This document shows positions 27,877 to 41,216 of a stretch of 59,250 nucleotides of DNA, piece by piece; position 1 is the stretch's first letter, and each line of letters begins with the position of its first letter. The notes under the pieces were generated by a model. The model did no database searches. It worked only from the letters and a program-made list of their open reading frames with translations, and was not told where the DNA came from. Source of the stretch: Sandaracinaceae bacterium (lineage in GTDB: Bacteria > Myxococcota_A > Polyangia > Polyangiales > Sandaracinaceae); the NCBI GenBank assembly GCA_019637095.1, contig JAHBWG010000061.1:1-59250 (forward strand). The letters are read 5' to 3'. A program made the position numbers and the translations under genes.

Positions 27877-29331
27877 ATGATGCGCCCGATGAGCTCGATC
27901 GTAGGCCGGGATCGAGAGCGCAAGACCCTCGCCGAGGTGCTCGCGTCGGACAAGCCGGAGCTCGTCGCCGTCTACGGCCGGCGGCGGGTCGGCAAGACGT
28001 TCCTCGTCCGCCAGGTGTACGACCAGGACATCGTCTTCGAGCTCGTCGGGAGCCACGACGAGAGCCGCGCCACCCAGCTCCGGGCGTTCGCCGCGGCGCT
28101 GCGCCGCGCGATCGGGAGCCCGGCGCCGCTGGCCGCGCCCGACGACTGGCCGCACGCGTTCGAGGTGCTCACCGAGTACCTCGCCCCGCTCCTCAGGAAG
28201 AGTCGACGCAAGCGCGTCGTCTTCTTCGACGAGCTCCCCTGGTTGGCCACGCCGCGCTCCGGCTTCCTCGCCGCCTTCGAGCACTTCTGGAACGCGTGGG
28301 CCTCGACCCAGCCTCGACTGGCCGTCGTGATCTGCGGCTCCGCCGCATCCTGGATGCTGCGCAACGTCATCCAGCAGCGCGGCGGCCTCCACAACCGGGT
28401 CACCCGGCGCGTCCGCCTGGATCCCTTCTCCCTGCGCGAAGCCGAGCAGCTCCTCGCCGCGGCGGGCGTCCACCTCGGGCGCTACCAAACGCTGCAGCTC
28501 TACATGGCCCTCGGCGGAGTCCCGCACTATCTCGCGCAGGTCGAGCGCGGACAGTCGGCGGCCCAGGCCATCGATCGGCTCTGCTTCGACAGAGGAGCGC
28601 CGCTGCGCGACGAGTACCGGACCCTCTACGGCGCGCTCTTCACCAAGCCCGAGAGGCACGAGGCGGTGATCCGCGCGCTGGCGTCGCGACGCCGCGGGCT
28701 GACCCGCTTCGAGCTCCTCGAGGCGGCCGGGATGGACACGGGCGGCGCGGCCACCAAGGTGATCGACGAGCTCATCGAGTCGGGGTTCGTCATGACCGCG
28801 CCGCAGATGGGCCACGCGAAACGCGACATGATCTACCGTCTCGCGGATCCGTACTCGCTGTTCTATCTGCGCTTCATCGAAGGGCATCGGGGCGCGGGGG
28901 AAGGTGCCTGGCTCAAGAAGCACCGCAGCCCAGCCTACCGGGCGTGGTGCGGCCTGACCTTCGAGGCGATCTGCCTGACCCACGTGCACGGGATCCTGAG
29001 GGCCCTCGGCATCCACGGCGTCGAGACCGAGGTCTCGGCGTGGCATCACGTGGCGCACGAGCCCGGCGAGCGCGGCGCCCAGATCGACCTCGTGATCGAC
29101 CGCGCAGATCAGACCATCAACCTCTGCGAGATGAAGTTCGCCGAGGCGGAGTACACCATCGACGAGGCGTACGCGGCCGAGCTCCGCGAGAAGCGCGCGA
29201 CCTTCGAACGGGTCACCCGTACCAAGAAGGCGATCTTGCTCACCCTCGTGACGACGTACGGCGTCAGGGAGAACGCGCACGCGCAATCGCTCGGCGTCTC
29301 GTCGGTGACCATGGACGCCCTGTTCGCGTGA
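27877..29331 (+). CDS. ATP-binding protein, archaeal-type ATPase with DUF234 domain
   Basis: A 484-residue protein. The AAA domain has Walker A in VYGRRRVGKTFLVRQ and Walker B in KRVVFFDELPWL, with VVICGSAASWM as sensor 1. A winged-helix part follows (RRGLTRFELLEAAGMDTGGA), then the C-terminal DUF234-type PD-(D/E)xK-like region (GAQIDLVIDRADQTINLCEM followed by KFAE; Asp and Glu-x-Lys). Such proteins are widespread, often near mobile DNA, and their function is poorly known. Three ATGs lie close together, and 27877 is the first. The region upstream is AT-richer than its surroundings (TTGGTACGATCTAACAT), so a promoter is likely there. Confidence 0.88.
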   Translation: MMRPMSSIVGRDRERKTLAEVLASDKPELVAVYGRRRVGKTFLVRQVYDQDIVFELVGSHDESRATQLRAFAAALRRAIGSPAPLAAPDDWPHAFEVLTEYLAPLLRKSRRKRVVFFDELPWLATPRSGFLAAFEHFWNAWASTQPRLAVVICGSAASWMLRNVIQQRGGLHNRVTRRVRLDPFSLREAEQLLAAAGVHLGRYQTLQLYMALGGVPHYLAQVERGQSAAQAIDRLCFDRGAPLRDEYRTLYGALFTKPERHEAVIRALASRRRGLTRFELLEAAGMDTGGAATKVIDELIESGFVMTAPQMGHAKRDMIYRLADPYSLFYLRFIEGHRGAGEGAWLKKHRSPAYRAWCGLTFEAICLTHVHGILRALGIHGVETEVSAWHHVAHEPGERGAQIDLVIDRADQTINLCEMKFAEAEYTIDEAYAAELREKRATFERVTRTKKAILLTLVTTYGVRENAHAQSLGVSSVTMDALFA

Positions 29332-29439
29332 TCCGCGAGGCGCGCGGAAAGACGATGTAAGACCGGCGCGCGACCGCTCTGGGACGCTTCATCGCCCCGC
29401 GCGTGTAGCCGTCGCGCGGGCTCGCTCGAGGAGTCCGAG

Positions 29440-30931
29440 ATGAAGCTCGCCTGCCGCCTCTTCAAGCTCACCGCCGCGCTCGCGCTCACCGGGTGCGCGG
29501 CCGATGTCGTCGACGCGCGCGCGGCGCCGATCGTCGGCGGCGCCGTCGAGCACGGCTACCCGGAGGTGGTGTTCGTGCGCAACGAGGTCACGGGGCAGAA
29601 CTGCACCGGGACGATCGTCGCGCCGCACGTGGTGTTGACCGCGAAGCACTGCGTCCCGACGGATCCGCCGAGCGGGCGCCCCGATCTCGCGGCGCGCTTC
29701 CGCGTGCGCACGGGGACCCACGCCGACGGCGCGACCTACCTCGTGTCGGAGGTGCGCGCGGCGCCGGGCTCGTGGAACGTGGTCGACGGCGCCGACGTGG
29801 CCGTGCTGATCCTGTCGGCGCCGGCCAGCGAGCGGCCGCGCGTGATCTCGTTCGACGATCCCTCGGCGCTCCTCGGACAGACGTTCACCGCCGTCGGCTA
29901 CGGGCGGCGCCCCGACGGCGGCTCGGGGGTGAAGTACTCGACCACGAACCGCGTCGAGGGCGTCGACGAGACGAACCTCGACGTGCCGCCGACGATCTGC
30001 ACGGGCGACAGCGGCGGACCGCTGATCGGATCGGACGGGCGCGTGTGGGGCGTGGTGTCGTACACGTACGCGAGCGACGAACCGGGCCTGCGGTGCGGGC
30101 TCGCGCGCGGGTCGTACAACACGCTGCGGCCGTTCCGGCGGTTCCTCGAGCAGGCGATCGCGGACGCGGGCGGGGGCGCGACGTGCACGCCGGCGCCCGA
30201 GGTCTGCGACGGCATGGACGACGACTGCGACGACGTCGTCGACGAGGGCTGCGGGCGCCTCGGCGATCCGTGCGCGGCGGACGGCGAGTGCGCGAGCGCG
30301 CTCTGTCGCACGGTCGGCGGCGCGCGGCGCTGCACGGCGGCGTGCGATCCGCTGCGAGCCGCGGACGGCTGCGGCGCGAGCGCGCACTGCGCGCCCGCCG
30401 CCGCGGGGAGCTGCGAGGGGCTCTGCGCGCCGGGCGCGCTCGGCGCGCGGGAGCTCGGAGATCCGTGCGCGGCCGACGTCGAGTGCGGGTCCGGGCGCTG
30501 CGCCGCGATGGACGGAGGCGCGCGCTGCGTCGAGGCGTGCCGCGGCGGCGGCGAGTTGCGCAGGTGCCGAGCGTGTGCTCAGCGCCGCGCGCGCCGCCGT
30601 GGCGCGTGCGTGCGTGGCTGCGCGCGCGCCGACGCCAGGCGCGTCGGACGCCTGGCGCGCTGGCGACGGCGACTGCGCGGCCGGCGCGCGCTGCGCCGAC
30701 GGACGGTGCACGCGCGCGTGCGCGCCCGACGCGTGCGCGATGGGCCTCGAGTGCGTCGGCGTGCTGCTCGACGAGGCCGGCACCCCGATCTGCCGACCGC
30801 GCGAGGAGCCGGCCGACCCGGCGAGCTCACGGGGCTGCGCGTGTCGCGCGGCGCCTCCGACGCGAGGCGGCGGCGCAGCGGCGCTCGGGATCGCGATCGC
30901 GTTCGGCGCGCGGCGACGCCGCGTGCGGTGA
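29440..30931 (+). CDS. Secreted trypsin-like serine protease with MYXO-CTERM-like tail, frameshifted
   Basis: The ATG has AGGAG upstream and starts a lipoprotein-type signal (MKLACRLFKLTAALALTGC). The S1 protease domain is complete: mature N-terminus IVGG, His in LTAKHC, Asp in DVAVLIL and Ser in CTGDSGGPL. A calcium-motif segment EVCDGMDDDCDDVVDEGC (MopE-like) and several six-Cys repeats follow. At about 30545-30640 the coding signal leaves this frame, and the C-terminus is found in the next frame: DGDCAAGARCADGRC and then GCAC, a hydrophobic helix and an Arg cluster, the layout of a MYXO-CTERM sorting tail. Without the shift the first frame would run on for thousands of bases antisense to the kinase. 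Either the gene is broken or the assembly has one or more indels. Confidence 0.75.
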
Positions 30932-30936
30932 GCGCG

Positions 30937-34308
<3,372 letters not shown>

Positions 34309-34465
34309 CCCGCCTCCGAGGATGCCACGGCGGCGTGCCCGGGGGCGCGCGCGAGAATTCGAACCGGGCGGCGGTCGATTTCGTGCGACGGCGCGCGCCG
34401 GCTCGCGTCCTCGGCGTGCGCGGCGAGGGGCCGCGTGACTTTCCCGACGAGGAGCCGAGAGACCC

Positions 34466-35785
34466 ATGAAGAGGACCACCGTAGCGCGCGCGCTCTTGAT
34501 CACGCTGGCGCTCGCGAGCGCCACCGCCTGCGGGCGCGGCGCCGTCGCCCTGCGCACCGAGACGCCGGTGCTCTTGCAGGCCGCCGCCGACCCCGCCGCG
34601 CTGCGCGCGGCGATCGTGCGCGCGCTCGAGGCGCGGCGCTACACCACCGAGAGCGAGGAGCCGGGCGCGATCGTCGCGCGCATGTCGCAGCGCGGGACGA
34701 TGCTGCGCGTGCGCGTCGACTACAGCGGGACCGACTACCGCATCACGTACCTCGAGAGCGAGGGGCTCGAGCACCGCGTCGACGCCGCCGGGCACGCGAC
34801 GATCTCGCGCCGCTACGACGGCTGGGTCGCGCAGCTCCAGCGCAGCATCGCCGACGAGCTCGCGCGGCCCGAGCGCGAGGCGCGCGAGGCGGTCGAGGAG
34901 CAGCGGCGCCACGAGCTCGCGGTGATCGAAGAGCAGCGCCGTCGCGAGCAGGAGGCGCGCGACCACCAGTCGCGCGAGCAGGAGCGCGAGCGTCGCGCGC
35001 AGCTCGAGCGCGAGCGCCACCTCACCGAGCGCGAACGCCTGCGCGCCGAGCAGGCGCGCGCCGAGGCGGAGGCGCGGCGGCCGGTCATCGTCGACCACAC
35101 GCCGTACGTCGTCGACTCCATGGTGGTCGCGCCGCGCCAGCGGGTGCGCGCCCGCTTCGCGAGCATCGACGTCGACGGCCGCGTCCGCACGCGCTGGCTC
35201 GACGGTCAGGCGGAGGGCGACATCGACAGCACGTCGATCGGGCTGCCCGCGAGCTGCCGCGGCTTCTACGCGGGCACGCCGGAGCACCTGCTCCAGGTGC
35301 GGCGAGGCGTCGACTACCTGCGCCTCGAGACCGACGCGGAGGGCGACCCGACGCTCATGCTCGTGGCGTCGGACGGCGCGGTGTACTGCGACGACGACGG
35401 CGGCGAGGGGCTGAACTCGCGCATCGAGGGCAGCTTCCCGCCCGGCACGTACCGCGTCTACGTCGGCAGCTACCGCGCGGGCGAGAGCGCGCGCTACCGG
35501 CTCCTCGTCAGCGCGGAGCGCGCCGAGGCGCCGCGGCCGGACGTCGCGCGCCGCGCCCCGCGCGACGCGCCGCCCGCGCCGTGCCGCACCGTCGTGATCG
35601 AGATGGGCCACAACCCCGTCCAGGGCATGCACTGCGACGGCGCGGAGCCGCGCTGCGCCGAGGCGCTGCTGCGCGCCGGCCACTCCCCCGCCCAGCTCCT
35701 GCACTGTCGCGGCGTCGAGCCGGCGTGCGCGGTCGCGTCGCTGCGCGCCGGCCACTCCCCCGCGCAGCTCCTGCACTGCCGCTGA
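34466..35785 (+). CDS. Coiled-coil lipoprotein with C-terminal Cys repeats (copy A)
   Basis: A 439-residue protein. The signal MKRTTVARALLITLALASAT ends in AC, giving a lipidated Cys22. Residues about 35-120 form a small alpha/beta domain (LRAAIVRALEARRYTTESEE). Residues about 130-200 are a highly charged coiled coil full of Glu, Arg and Gln. A beta-rich domain follows (STSIGLPASCRGFYAGTPEH to SFPPGTYRVYVGS), as in many secreted myxobacterial proteins. The C-terminus has three related Cys units ending in QLLHCR. The gene is divergent from the kinase, so the two may be regulated together. An identical second copy lies at 39796. Function is unknown. Confidence 0.8.
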   Translation: MKRTTVARALLITLALASATACGRGAVALRTETPVLLQAAADPAALRAAIVRALEARRYTTESEEPGAIVARMSQRGTMLRVRVDYSGTDYRITYLESEGLEHRVDAAGHATISRRYDGWVAQLQRSIADELARPEREAREAVEEQRRHELAVIEEQRRREQEARDHQSREQERERRAQLERERHLTERERLRAEQARAEAEARRPVIVDHTPYVVDSMVVAPRQRVRARFASIDVDGRVRTRWLDGQAEGDIDSTSIGLPASCRGFYAGTPEHLLQVRRGVDYLRLETDAEGDPTLMLVASDGAVYCDDDGGEGLNSRIEGSFPPGTYRVYVGSYRAGESARYRLLVSAERAEAPRPDVARRAPRDAPPAPCRTVVIEMGHNPVQGMHCDGAEPRCAEALLRAGHSPAQLLHCRGVEPACAVASLRAGHSPAQLLHCR

Positions 35786-35816
35786 GCGCGTCACCCCTCA
35801 CGCGCGGCTTCACCGC
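35711..35816. repeat. Left direct repeat flanking inserted block 1 (106 bp)
   Basis: The last 25 codons of the lipoprotein gene plus 31 bases after its stop recur at 43443-43548 with two mismatches. Between the two lie about 7.6 kb of genes unlike their surroundings. Confidence 0.85.
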
Positions 35817-35842
35817 CCTCCGCACATGCGAGCTGGAACTCC

Positions 35843-37165
35843 TCAGGGGGTGATCTGCAAACGCTCATCGATGCGCCAGGCGATCGAGTGCAGGCCATCG
35901 GGAGGCGTGGCGGCGAGGGCCGCTGATGTCGTCTCGTGACCGTCACGATCGATCGTGCGGGAGTGGTACTCACGGGCACTGCCGTAAATGATGAGCGCCC
36001 CGCCCGAGTCCGCGCGCCACCGAACTGACCCGCGGGCGATGCCGGTTTCCGTCGGAACGTGGGCCAGCGGCGTCATGCCGTGCAGGTCATAGAGAACCAG
36101 CATCACGCCAGTCGGCCCGTCGCACGGCAGAAGGAGCCGGCTGCCATCGGGCGACGACCGCCACGGTCCCCAGAAGCTGTCGCGAGCCGGCGAGCAAGGG
36201 AGTGAAGCCTCTCGAGGTGGCTCGGTGCTTCGTCGGCTCGCAGCAAGGGTCAAGACGTCCGCCTCGTCTTGTCGAACGACGACGTACCCGTCATCGCCCG
36301 CCCGCGAGACGTCCGCCCATCGAGCGCCCCGCAAAGAGCTGAGCTCCCGGCGCTGCCGCCGCGTGATGTCGAGCAAGCCCACGTATCCGCCTTCATCAAC
36401 GCGTGCGTGGACGAGGATCGCGCCATCTCGGAGCACCGCGAGTGGGAGCTCGTCGGGCAGAATGAAGCTGCGATCGACTTCTTCGCCGGTCACTGGGTCG
36501 TGGACCGACCATACCGCACCTCGAGCGCGTGGGGTCTCATGCCAGTTCGTTGGGCACATCTCGTCCAGTCGAAACTCCAGACAGCTGCCCGGGCGGAAGA
36601 AGCCAGCCGAGCACTCGCTGCTCAGCGCGAAGAAGCCGCCGTAGGTCATCTCGACGAGGTGAGTCCTCATCCGGCGTCGGGTGACCGTGCCCATCTCGTT
36701 GACGAAGCACGTGACGCCGAGGACACGACCATCGGCGCGATAGTTGGCGCTGAAGCCGGCTGCGTCCCATCGGGGCTCGGTACCAGACGCATCACAACCC
36801 TCGAGCCCGCCGGCAGGAGGGAGTTGCGCGATCGGTCGGCCGGAGTCGACATCGACGACTGTGATAGAGTCCCCCCGCGAGAGGACGACCGAGCGCCCGT
36901 CCGGAGAGCCGAGGACGTCGTCGGCCGGATCGGCGTTGGCGACGCGTCGGATACTCCCGTCGCCGCCAAGTTCGAGCAACGCACCATCCGCGACGACGAG
37001 CAGCGAGTCGATGGGCGCCGCCGGAGCCGGGGGCGTCGACCCGCAGGCTGGCGGGTCGGCAGCCGGCACCGGCGAGTGGGCGAGGTAGCACCCCACGCCA
37101 GCGATGGAGCCCAGGAGCACCGCGAGCAGTTCTACCGTTCGATTCCCCACGACCGACGATGACAT
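35843..37165 (-). CDS. Hypothetical lipoprotein, possibly beta-propeller
   Basis: A 440-residue protein starting at ATG 37165 (MSSSVVGNRTVELLAVLLGS), with a likely lipobox AGVGC. A Pro-rich stretch follows and then repeated strand groups: SLLVVADGALLELGGDGSIR, DVLGSPDGRSVVLSRGDSI, WRSSPDGSRLLLPCDGPT and WRADSGGALIIYGSAREYHS. The S-P-D-G-x-x-x-x-x pattern is typical of TolB/WD-type propeller blades. Cys residues are few and scattered. By eye its GC content is lower than that of the flanking genes, which suits recent transfer. It belongs to block 1. No role can be assigned. Confidence 0.65.
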   Translation of the reverse strand: MSSSVVGNRTVELLAVLLGSIAGVGCYLAHSPVPAADPPACGSTPPAPAAPIDSLLVVADGALLELGGDGSIRRVANADPADDVLGSPDGRSVVLSRGDSITVVDVDSGRPIAQLPPAGGLEGCDASGTEPRWDAAGFSANYRADGRVLGVTCFVNEMGTVTRRRMRTHLVEMTYGGFFALSSECSAGFFRPGSCLEFRLDEMCPTNWHETPRARGAVWSVHDPVTGEEVDRSFILPDELPLAVLRDGAILVHARVDEGGYVGLLDITRRQRRELSSLRGARWADVSRAGDDGYVVVRQDEADVLTLAASRRSTEPPREASLPCSPARDSFWGPWRSSPDGSRLLLPCDGPTGVMLVLYDLHGMTPLAHVPTETGIARGSVRWRADSGGALIIYGSAREYHSRTIDRDGHETTSAALAATPPDGLHSIAWRIDERLQITP

Positions 37166-37359
37166 GGGACTATCCGGATCGAACGCACGTCTCGTGACCG
37201 AGGTCGCTGGTGCCAGCTGCTGCGCGTTTACGCGACGGAGGGGCCCGCCACCCCGGTTCGCGCCCGCGCCGTACGCCGCCGGTCGAAGCGGCAACGTGCA
37301 ACGCTCTCTTGCCTCGGTGAGACACGGCGCCCCTCGCAGATACCATGCACACAGGCGAC

Positions 37360-38115
37360 TCAACATGGCGCGGGCATCAGGACCCTCCCACCGCATTCAC
37401 CCCGGGGGCAACATTCGCTCAACACCGTTCCCGCATGCTCTTCGTAGGCTTCTCTGAGAAGCGCGAGCTCCGCGTCGCACGCCGCTTTCTCAGCCTCCAC
37501 ACGGGTCAACTCGCGCGTGAGCTCGGCGGCGAGCGCGAGCAACGGGACCAGCGCAGCTGCGAGCCCAATGACAATCGTCCAGAGTATGAACGACGCCGGT
37601 CCGGCGTTCAGCGCAGCGATGAAGAGCACGATGAGCGCCACGAGCAGAACGACGACACCAAGCCAGGCCGCGGCGACTTCCACGATGAGGCCCTCGTAGC
37701 GGCTTGTGAGACGCGCGCAGCGTGCGCAAGCGGCCTCGAGCTCGAAGTACGTCCGATCGAGCGCGATGACGCCATGGTCGCACCGAGGGAGCACGGGGCA
37801 CATCGAGTCGCAGTCTCGAGACCCCAACCCGGACATCGGGTCCGGCGGCGGCAGATCGAGCACGTGGGGTCCGCTCGAGAACGGCTGGCTCGCGCAGTCC
37901 TCCGCTCTCGCGAAGAGGGGTAGCCGTTCGCGCGCGACGAGAAAGCTCGCCTCCTCATGGAGCGGACAGTCCTCGAACCGCAGCTCCGCCACCGATCCGC
38001 CGCTCCGATCGACTATCGAGACGCGCCGAATGCCGACGCCGCCGACATCTCGGAACGCGAAGAGGACGCGGAACGCGTCGCCCTCCGGGTGCCCGATGGA
38101 GCGGGTCTCGATCAC
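37360..38115 (-). CDS. Hypothetical Cys-rich membrane protein
   Basis: A 251-residue protein whose GTG overlaps the stop of the upstream gene (GTGA). The first 140 residues are soluble with several Cys (FEDCPLHEEASFLVARERLP, SRDCDSMCPVLPRCDHGVI). Two adjacent transmembrane helices follow (AAWLGVVVLLVALIVLFIAA, FILWTIVIGLAAALVPLLAL), then a charged helix and a short Cys-rich tail (LSECCPRGECGGRVLMPAPC). No family is recognised. The coupled upstream membrane gene suggests the two act together. Confidence 0.6.
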   Translation of the reverse strand: MIETRSIGHPEGDAFRVLFAFRDVGGVGIRRVSIVDRSGGSVAELRFEDCPLHEEASFLVARERLPLFARAEDCASQPFSSGPHVLDLPPPDPMSGLGSRDCDSMCPVLPRCDHGVIALDRTYFELEAACARCARLTSRYEGLIVEVAAAWLGVVVLLVALIVLFIAALNAGPASFILWTIVIGLAAALVPLLALAAELTRELTRVEAEKAACDAELALLREAYEEHAGTVLSECCPRGECGGRVLMPAPC

Positions 38116-38885
38116 TGTCGCCGCCCCGGGCCGAAGCACTCACACCCGGCGGCGCTGGCCAGATGAGCATGGGCCTCGAGGTGGGCGCGACCTCCGAGCT
38201 CGACGAACCGCTCAACGTCGGACCCGAGCCCTTGCCCCCAATGGCCCGCCAGCTCGTCGAGACGACGCGCAAGTCGTCTGGACCGGCGAAGCGCCAGCAG
38301 GAGGATTGCCGTCGTCGCCAACAGTCCGAAGCCCAGCACCTGTGCCGCCGAGCTCGACGGTTCTAGCGTCAGAAGGACGATATCGGCCACGGCGAAGGTG
38401 GCGGTGATCAGCACTGCTAGCGTAGCAACGCCTACGAACCGTCCACGCTGTCGTTGGACACGATCGATCTCGCTCCGGGCTCGGAGGGATTGCGTGTGCT
38501 CGCGCTCCGCCGCCTGCCGAAGCGCGCGAGCCGCTGGGTCATGCTCCAGGTCAATCGCGGCGATAGGGAGTGCGTAGGCGTCGAGTGCCGGCTCGTCTGC
38601 GTCAAACGGCGACGGGAAGATCGGAGCGGACGCGTCCGACGATCCGTCATCGTAGGAGAGCTTTAGGCGGACTGGGAACTCCCGGCGACTCACGTCGTAC
38701 AGTGCCACCAGCGCGCCGTCGGCCGTAGCCGCACGTTCAGCGAGAGGACGTCCGCTGGCACCCCAGACCACGACTCGCTTGGCGGCGCGTGCAGCGTACG
38801 CGGCGAAGGACAGCGTCCCGGGAGCCACCTCGATGAGATAGAGGGATATCTCGAGTCTCGCGCGCGCTACTCTGCCGCCCGGCAT
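38112..38885 (-). CDS. Hypothetical membrane protein
   Basis: A 257-residue protein. The N-terminal half is beta-rich and soluble (LYLIEVAPGTLSFAAYAARA, FPVRLKLSYDDGSSDASAPI). A charged helix (about 118-148) leads into two transmembrane helices (FVGVATLAVLITATFAVADI, VLGFGLLATTAILLLALRRS), then an amphipathic segment ending with two Cys. The layout mirrors the coupled downstream gene, a soluble domain plus a hairpin of two helices, so the pair may form one membrane complex. Its function is unknown. The start at ATG 38885 lacks an obvious ribosome binding site. Confidence 0.55.
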   Translation of the reverse strand: MPGGRVARARLEISLYLIEVAPGTLSFAAYAARAAKRVVVWGASGRPLAERAATADGALVALYDVSRREFPVRLKLSYDDGSSDASAPIFPSPFDADEPALDAYALPIAAIDLEHDPAARALRQAAEREHTQSLRARSEIDRVQRQRGRFVGVATLAVLITATFAVADIVLLTLEPSSSAAQVLGFGLLATTAILLLALRRSRRLARRLDELAGHWGQGLGSDVERFVELGGRAHLEAHAHLASAAGCECFGPGRRQ

Positions 38886-39175
38886 AACGCTTCTTCGGGT
38901 CGTCGAGCCTCCCGGGGGCTAGCCATACGAAACCAGGAAGACGGTACCACCCGGGGGGCGCCCGTCGCAACCAGAGCCGATTCGGGCGGCCGAATCGGCG
39001 CGCCAGTAACGCAGGACGCAGGACACGAACCCCCCAGGCCGACGTCCACGAGCGTCCCGTGGGGCCGCAGATCGACCGTGAGCAGGCGATGAGGACGGAG
39101 CGGTGCGCCGCGGCCGGCGAGGACGCTCAGCCGAACGCAGGCCGGAGCTGGCCCCGAGGCCGTGACGTAAGTGCC

Positions 39176-39638
39176 CGAGCTGCGGCGCGCGCGCGCCGCG
39201 CCGCACCCAGAGCACGTTGCTCGGCTTCAGGTCGCGGTGCACGACGCCCCGCGCGTGCGCGTGCGCGAGCCCGTCGAGCAGCGTCGCGAGCGCCTCGCGC
39301 AGCGCCCGCCATCCCGGCCGCGGCGGTCGCGCCCAGAGCGTCGCCTCGCCGAGCTCCATCACGAGGTACGGCTGCTCGGGCGCGAGCGACTCGGGGCGCG
39401 CGCGCGCCACCGAGGGGCGCACCTCGCCCTGATCGACGATGCGCACCACCGCCGGGTGCAGCAGGCTCGCGACGGCCCGCGCCTCGCGCGCCACCGCCTG
39501 CCGATCGATCGGCTCGCGCAGCAGCTTCACCGCGACCGCGAGCGAGCTCGGCGGGTGGACGGCGCGCCAGACGTCGGCGCTGCCGCCGACGGCGAGCCGC
39601 TCCTGGAGGTAGAACACGCCGAGCCGGAGGAGGCCCAT
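39176..39638 (-). pseudogene. Truncated copy of the kinase-ATPase gene
   Basis: This is the first 154 codons of the kinase at 30937-34308, ending just after HRDLKPSN and before the DFG motif, so it cannot form an active kinase. The frame runs on into unrelated sequence and stops at 38919. The ribosome binding site is also altered from GGAGG to GGAGT just before the ATG. It is a by-product of the duplication. Confidence 0.9.
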
Positions 39639-39795
39639 CCCGACTCCGAGGATGCCACGGCGGCGTGCCCGGGGGCGCGCGCGAGAATTCGAACCGGGTG
39701 GCGGTCGATTTCGTGCGACGGCGCGCGCCGGCTCGCGTCCTCGGCGTGCGCGGCGAGGGGCCGCGTGACTTTCCCGACGAGGAGCCGAGAGACCC

Positions 39796-41115
39796 ATGAA
39801 GAGGACCACCGTAGCGCGCGCGCTCTTGATCACGCTGGCGCTCGCGAGCGCCACCGCCTGCGGGCGCGGCGCCGTCGCCCTGCGCACCGAGACGCCGGTG
39901 CTCTTGCAGGCCGCCGCCGACCCCGCCGCGCTGCGCGCGGCGATCGTGCGCGCGCTCGAGGCGCGGCGCTACACCACCGAGAGCGAGGAGCCGGGCGCGA
40001 TCGTCGCGCGCATGTCGCAGCGCGGGACGATGCTGCGCGTGCGCGTCGACTACAGCGGGACCGACTACCGCATCACGTACCTCGAGAGCGAGGGGCTCGA
40101 GCACCGCGTCGACGCCGCCGGGCACGCGACGATCTCGCGCCGCTACGACGGCTGGGTCGCGCAGCTCCAGCGCAGCATCGCCGACGAGCTCGCGCGGCCC
40201 GAGCGCGAGGCGCGCGAGGCGGTCGAGGAGCAGCGGCGCCACGAGCTCGCGGTGATCGAAGAGCAGCGCCGTCGCGAGCAGGAGGCGCGCGACCACCAGT
40301 CGCGCGAGCAGGAGCGCGAGCGTCGCGCGCAGCTCGAGCGCGAGCGCCACCTCACCGAGCGCGAACGCCTGCGCGCCGAGCAGGCGCGCGCCGAGGCGGA
40401 GGCGCGGCGGCCGGTCATCGTCGACCACACGCCGTACGTCGTCGACTCCATGGTGGTCGCGCCGCGCCAGCGGGTGCGCGCCCGCTTCGCGAGCATCGAC
40501 GTCGACGGCCGCGTCCGCACGCGCTGGCTCGACGGTCAGGCGGAGGGCGACATCGACAGCACGTCGATCGGGCTGCCCGCGAGCTGCCGCGGCTTCTACG
40601 CGGGCACGCCGGAGCACCTGCTCCAGGTGCGGCGAGGCGTCGACTACCTGCGCCTCGAGACCGACGCGGAGGGCGACCCGACGCTCATGCTCGTGGCGTC
40701 GGACGGCGCGGTGTACTGCGACGACGACGGCGGCGAGGGGCTGAACTCGCGCATCGAGGGCAGCTTCCCGCCCGGCACGTACCGCGTCTACGTCGGCAGC
40801 TACCGCGCGGGCGAGAGCGCGCGCTACCGGCTCCTCGTCAGCGCGGAGCGCGCCGAGGCGCCGCGGCCGGACGTCGCGCGCCGCGCCCCGCGCGACGCGC
40901 CGCCCGCGCCGTGCCGCACCGTCGTGATCGAGATGGGCCACAACCCCGTCCAGGGCATGCACTGCGACGGCGCGGAGCCGCGCTGCGCCGAGGCGCTGCT
41001 GCGCGCCGGCCACTCCCCCGCCCAGCTCCTGCACTGTCGCGGCGTCGAGCCGGCGTGCGCGGTCGCGTCGCTGCGCGCCGGCCACTCCCCCGCGCAGCTC
41101 CTGCACTGCCGCTGA
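39796..41115 (+). CDS. Coiled-coil lipoprotein with C-terminal Cys repeats (copy B)
   Basis: Identical in protein sequence to the 439-residue product of 34466-35785, including the lipobox, the Glu/Arg coiled coil and the three C-terminal Cys units. Its upstream region is also duplicated, so it should be expressed like copy A, giving a double dose. No sequence divergence is seen, so the duplication is recent or maintained by gene conversion. Confidence 0.85.
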   Translation: MKRTTVARALLITLALASATACGRGAVALRTETPVLLQAAADPAALRAAIVRALEARRYTTESEEPGAIVARMSQRGTMLRVRVDYSGTDYRITYLESEGLEHRVDAAGHATISRRYDGWVAQLQRSIADELARPEREAREAVEEQRRHELAVIEEQRRREQEARDHQSREQERERRAQLERERHLTERERLRAEQARAEAEARRPVIVDHTPYVVDSMVVAPRQRVRARFASIDVDGRVRTRWLDGQAEGDIDSTSIGLPASCRGFYAGTPEHLLQVRRGVDYLRLETDAEGDPTLMLVASDGAVYCDDDGGEGLNSRIEGSFPPGTYRVYVGSYRAGESARYRLLVSAERAEAPRPDVARRAPRDAPPAPCRTVVIEMGHNPVQGMHCDGAEPRCAEALLRAGHSPAQLLHCRGVEPACAVASLRAGHSPAQLLHCR

Positions 41116-41167
41116 AGATCGGTCGATGAATCGGACCGAGCACCGCCGTGGTCCCATGTGCCGCGTG

Positions 41168-41193
41168 ACCACCCATCGTGGCGGTGGTAGCTT
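41168..41193 (+). promoter_or_regulatory. Inverted repeat overlapping a putative -10 of the poly-G gene
   Basis: ACCACC (41168-41173) and GGTGGT (41183-41188) form an inverted repeat whose right arm overlaps TAGCTT (41188-41193), a possible -10. A strong ribosome binding site (GGGAGGAGG) follows before the ATG at 41217. Confidence 0.4.
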
Positions 41194-41216
41194 GGCAGCA
41201 AGGGAGGAGGACGCGC

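Larger units (their letters stand above)
39176..41115. repeat. 1,940-bp duplication, copy B
   Basis: Second copy of 33846-35785. Its left end cuts the kinase gene after codon 154, and its right end coincides exactly with the stop codon of the lipoprotein gene. No terminal inverted repeats or short target duplications were seen at the ends. Confidence 0.95.

Noticed and set aside
38919-39175. Extension of the truncated kinase frame beyond the duplication edge
   Set aside because: The sequence after codon 154 has no kinase motifs and simply runs to the first stop.
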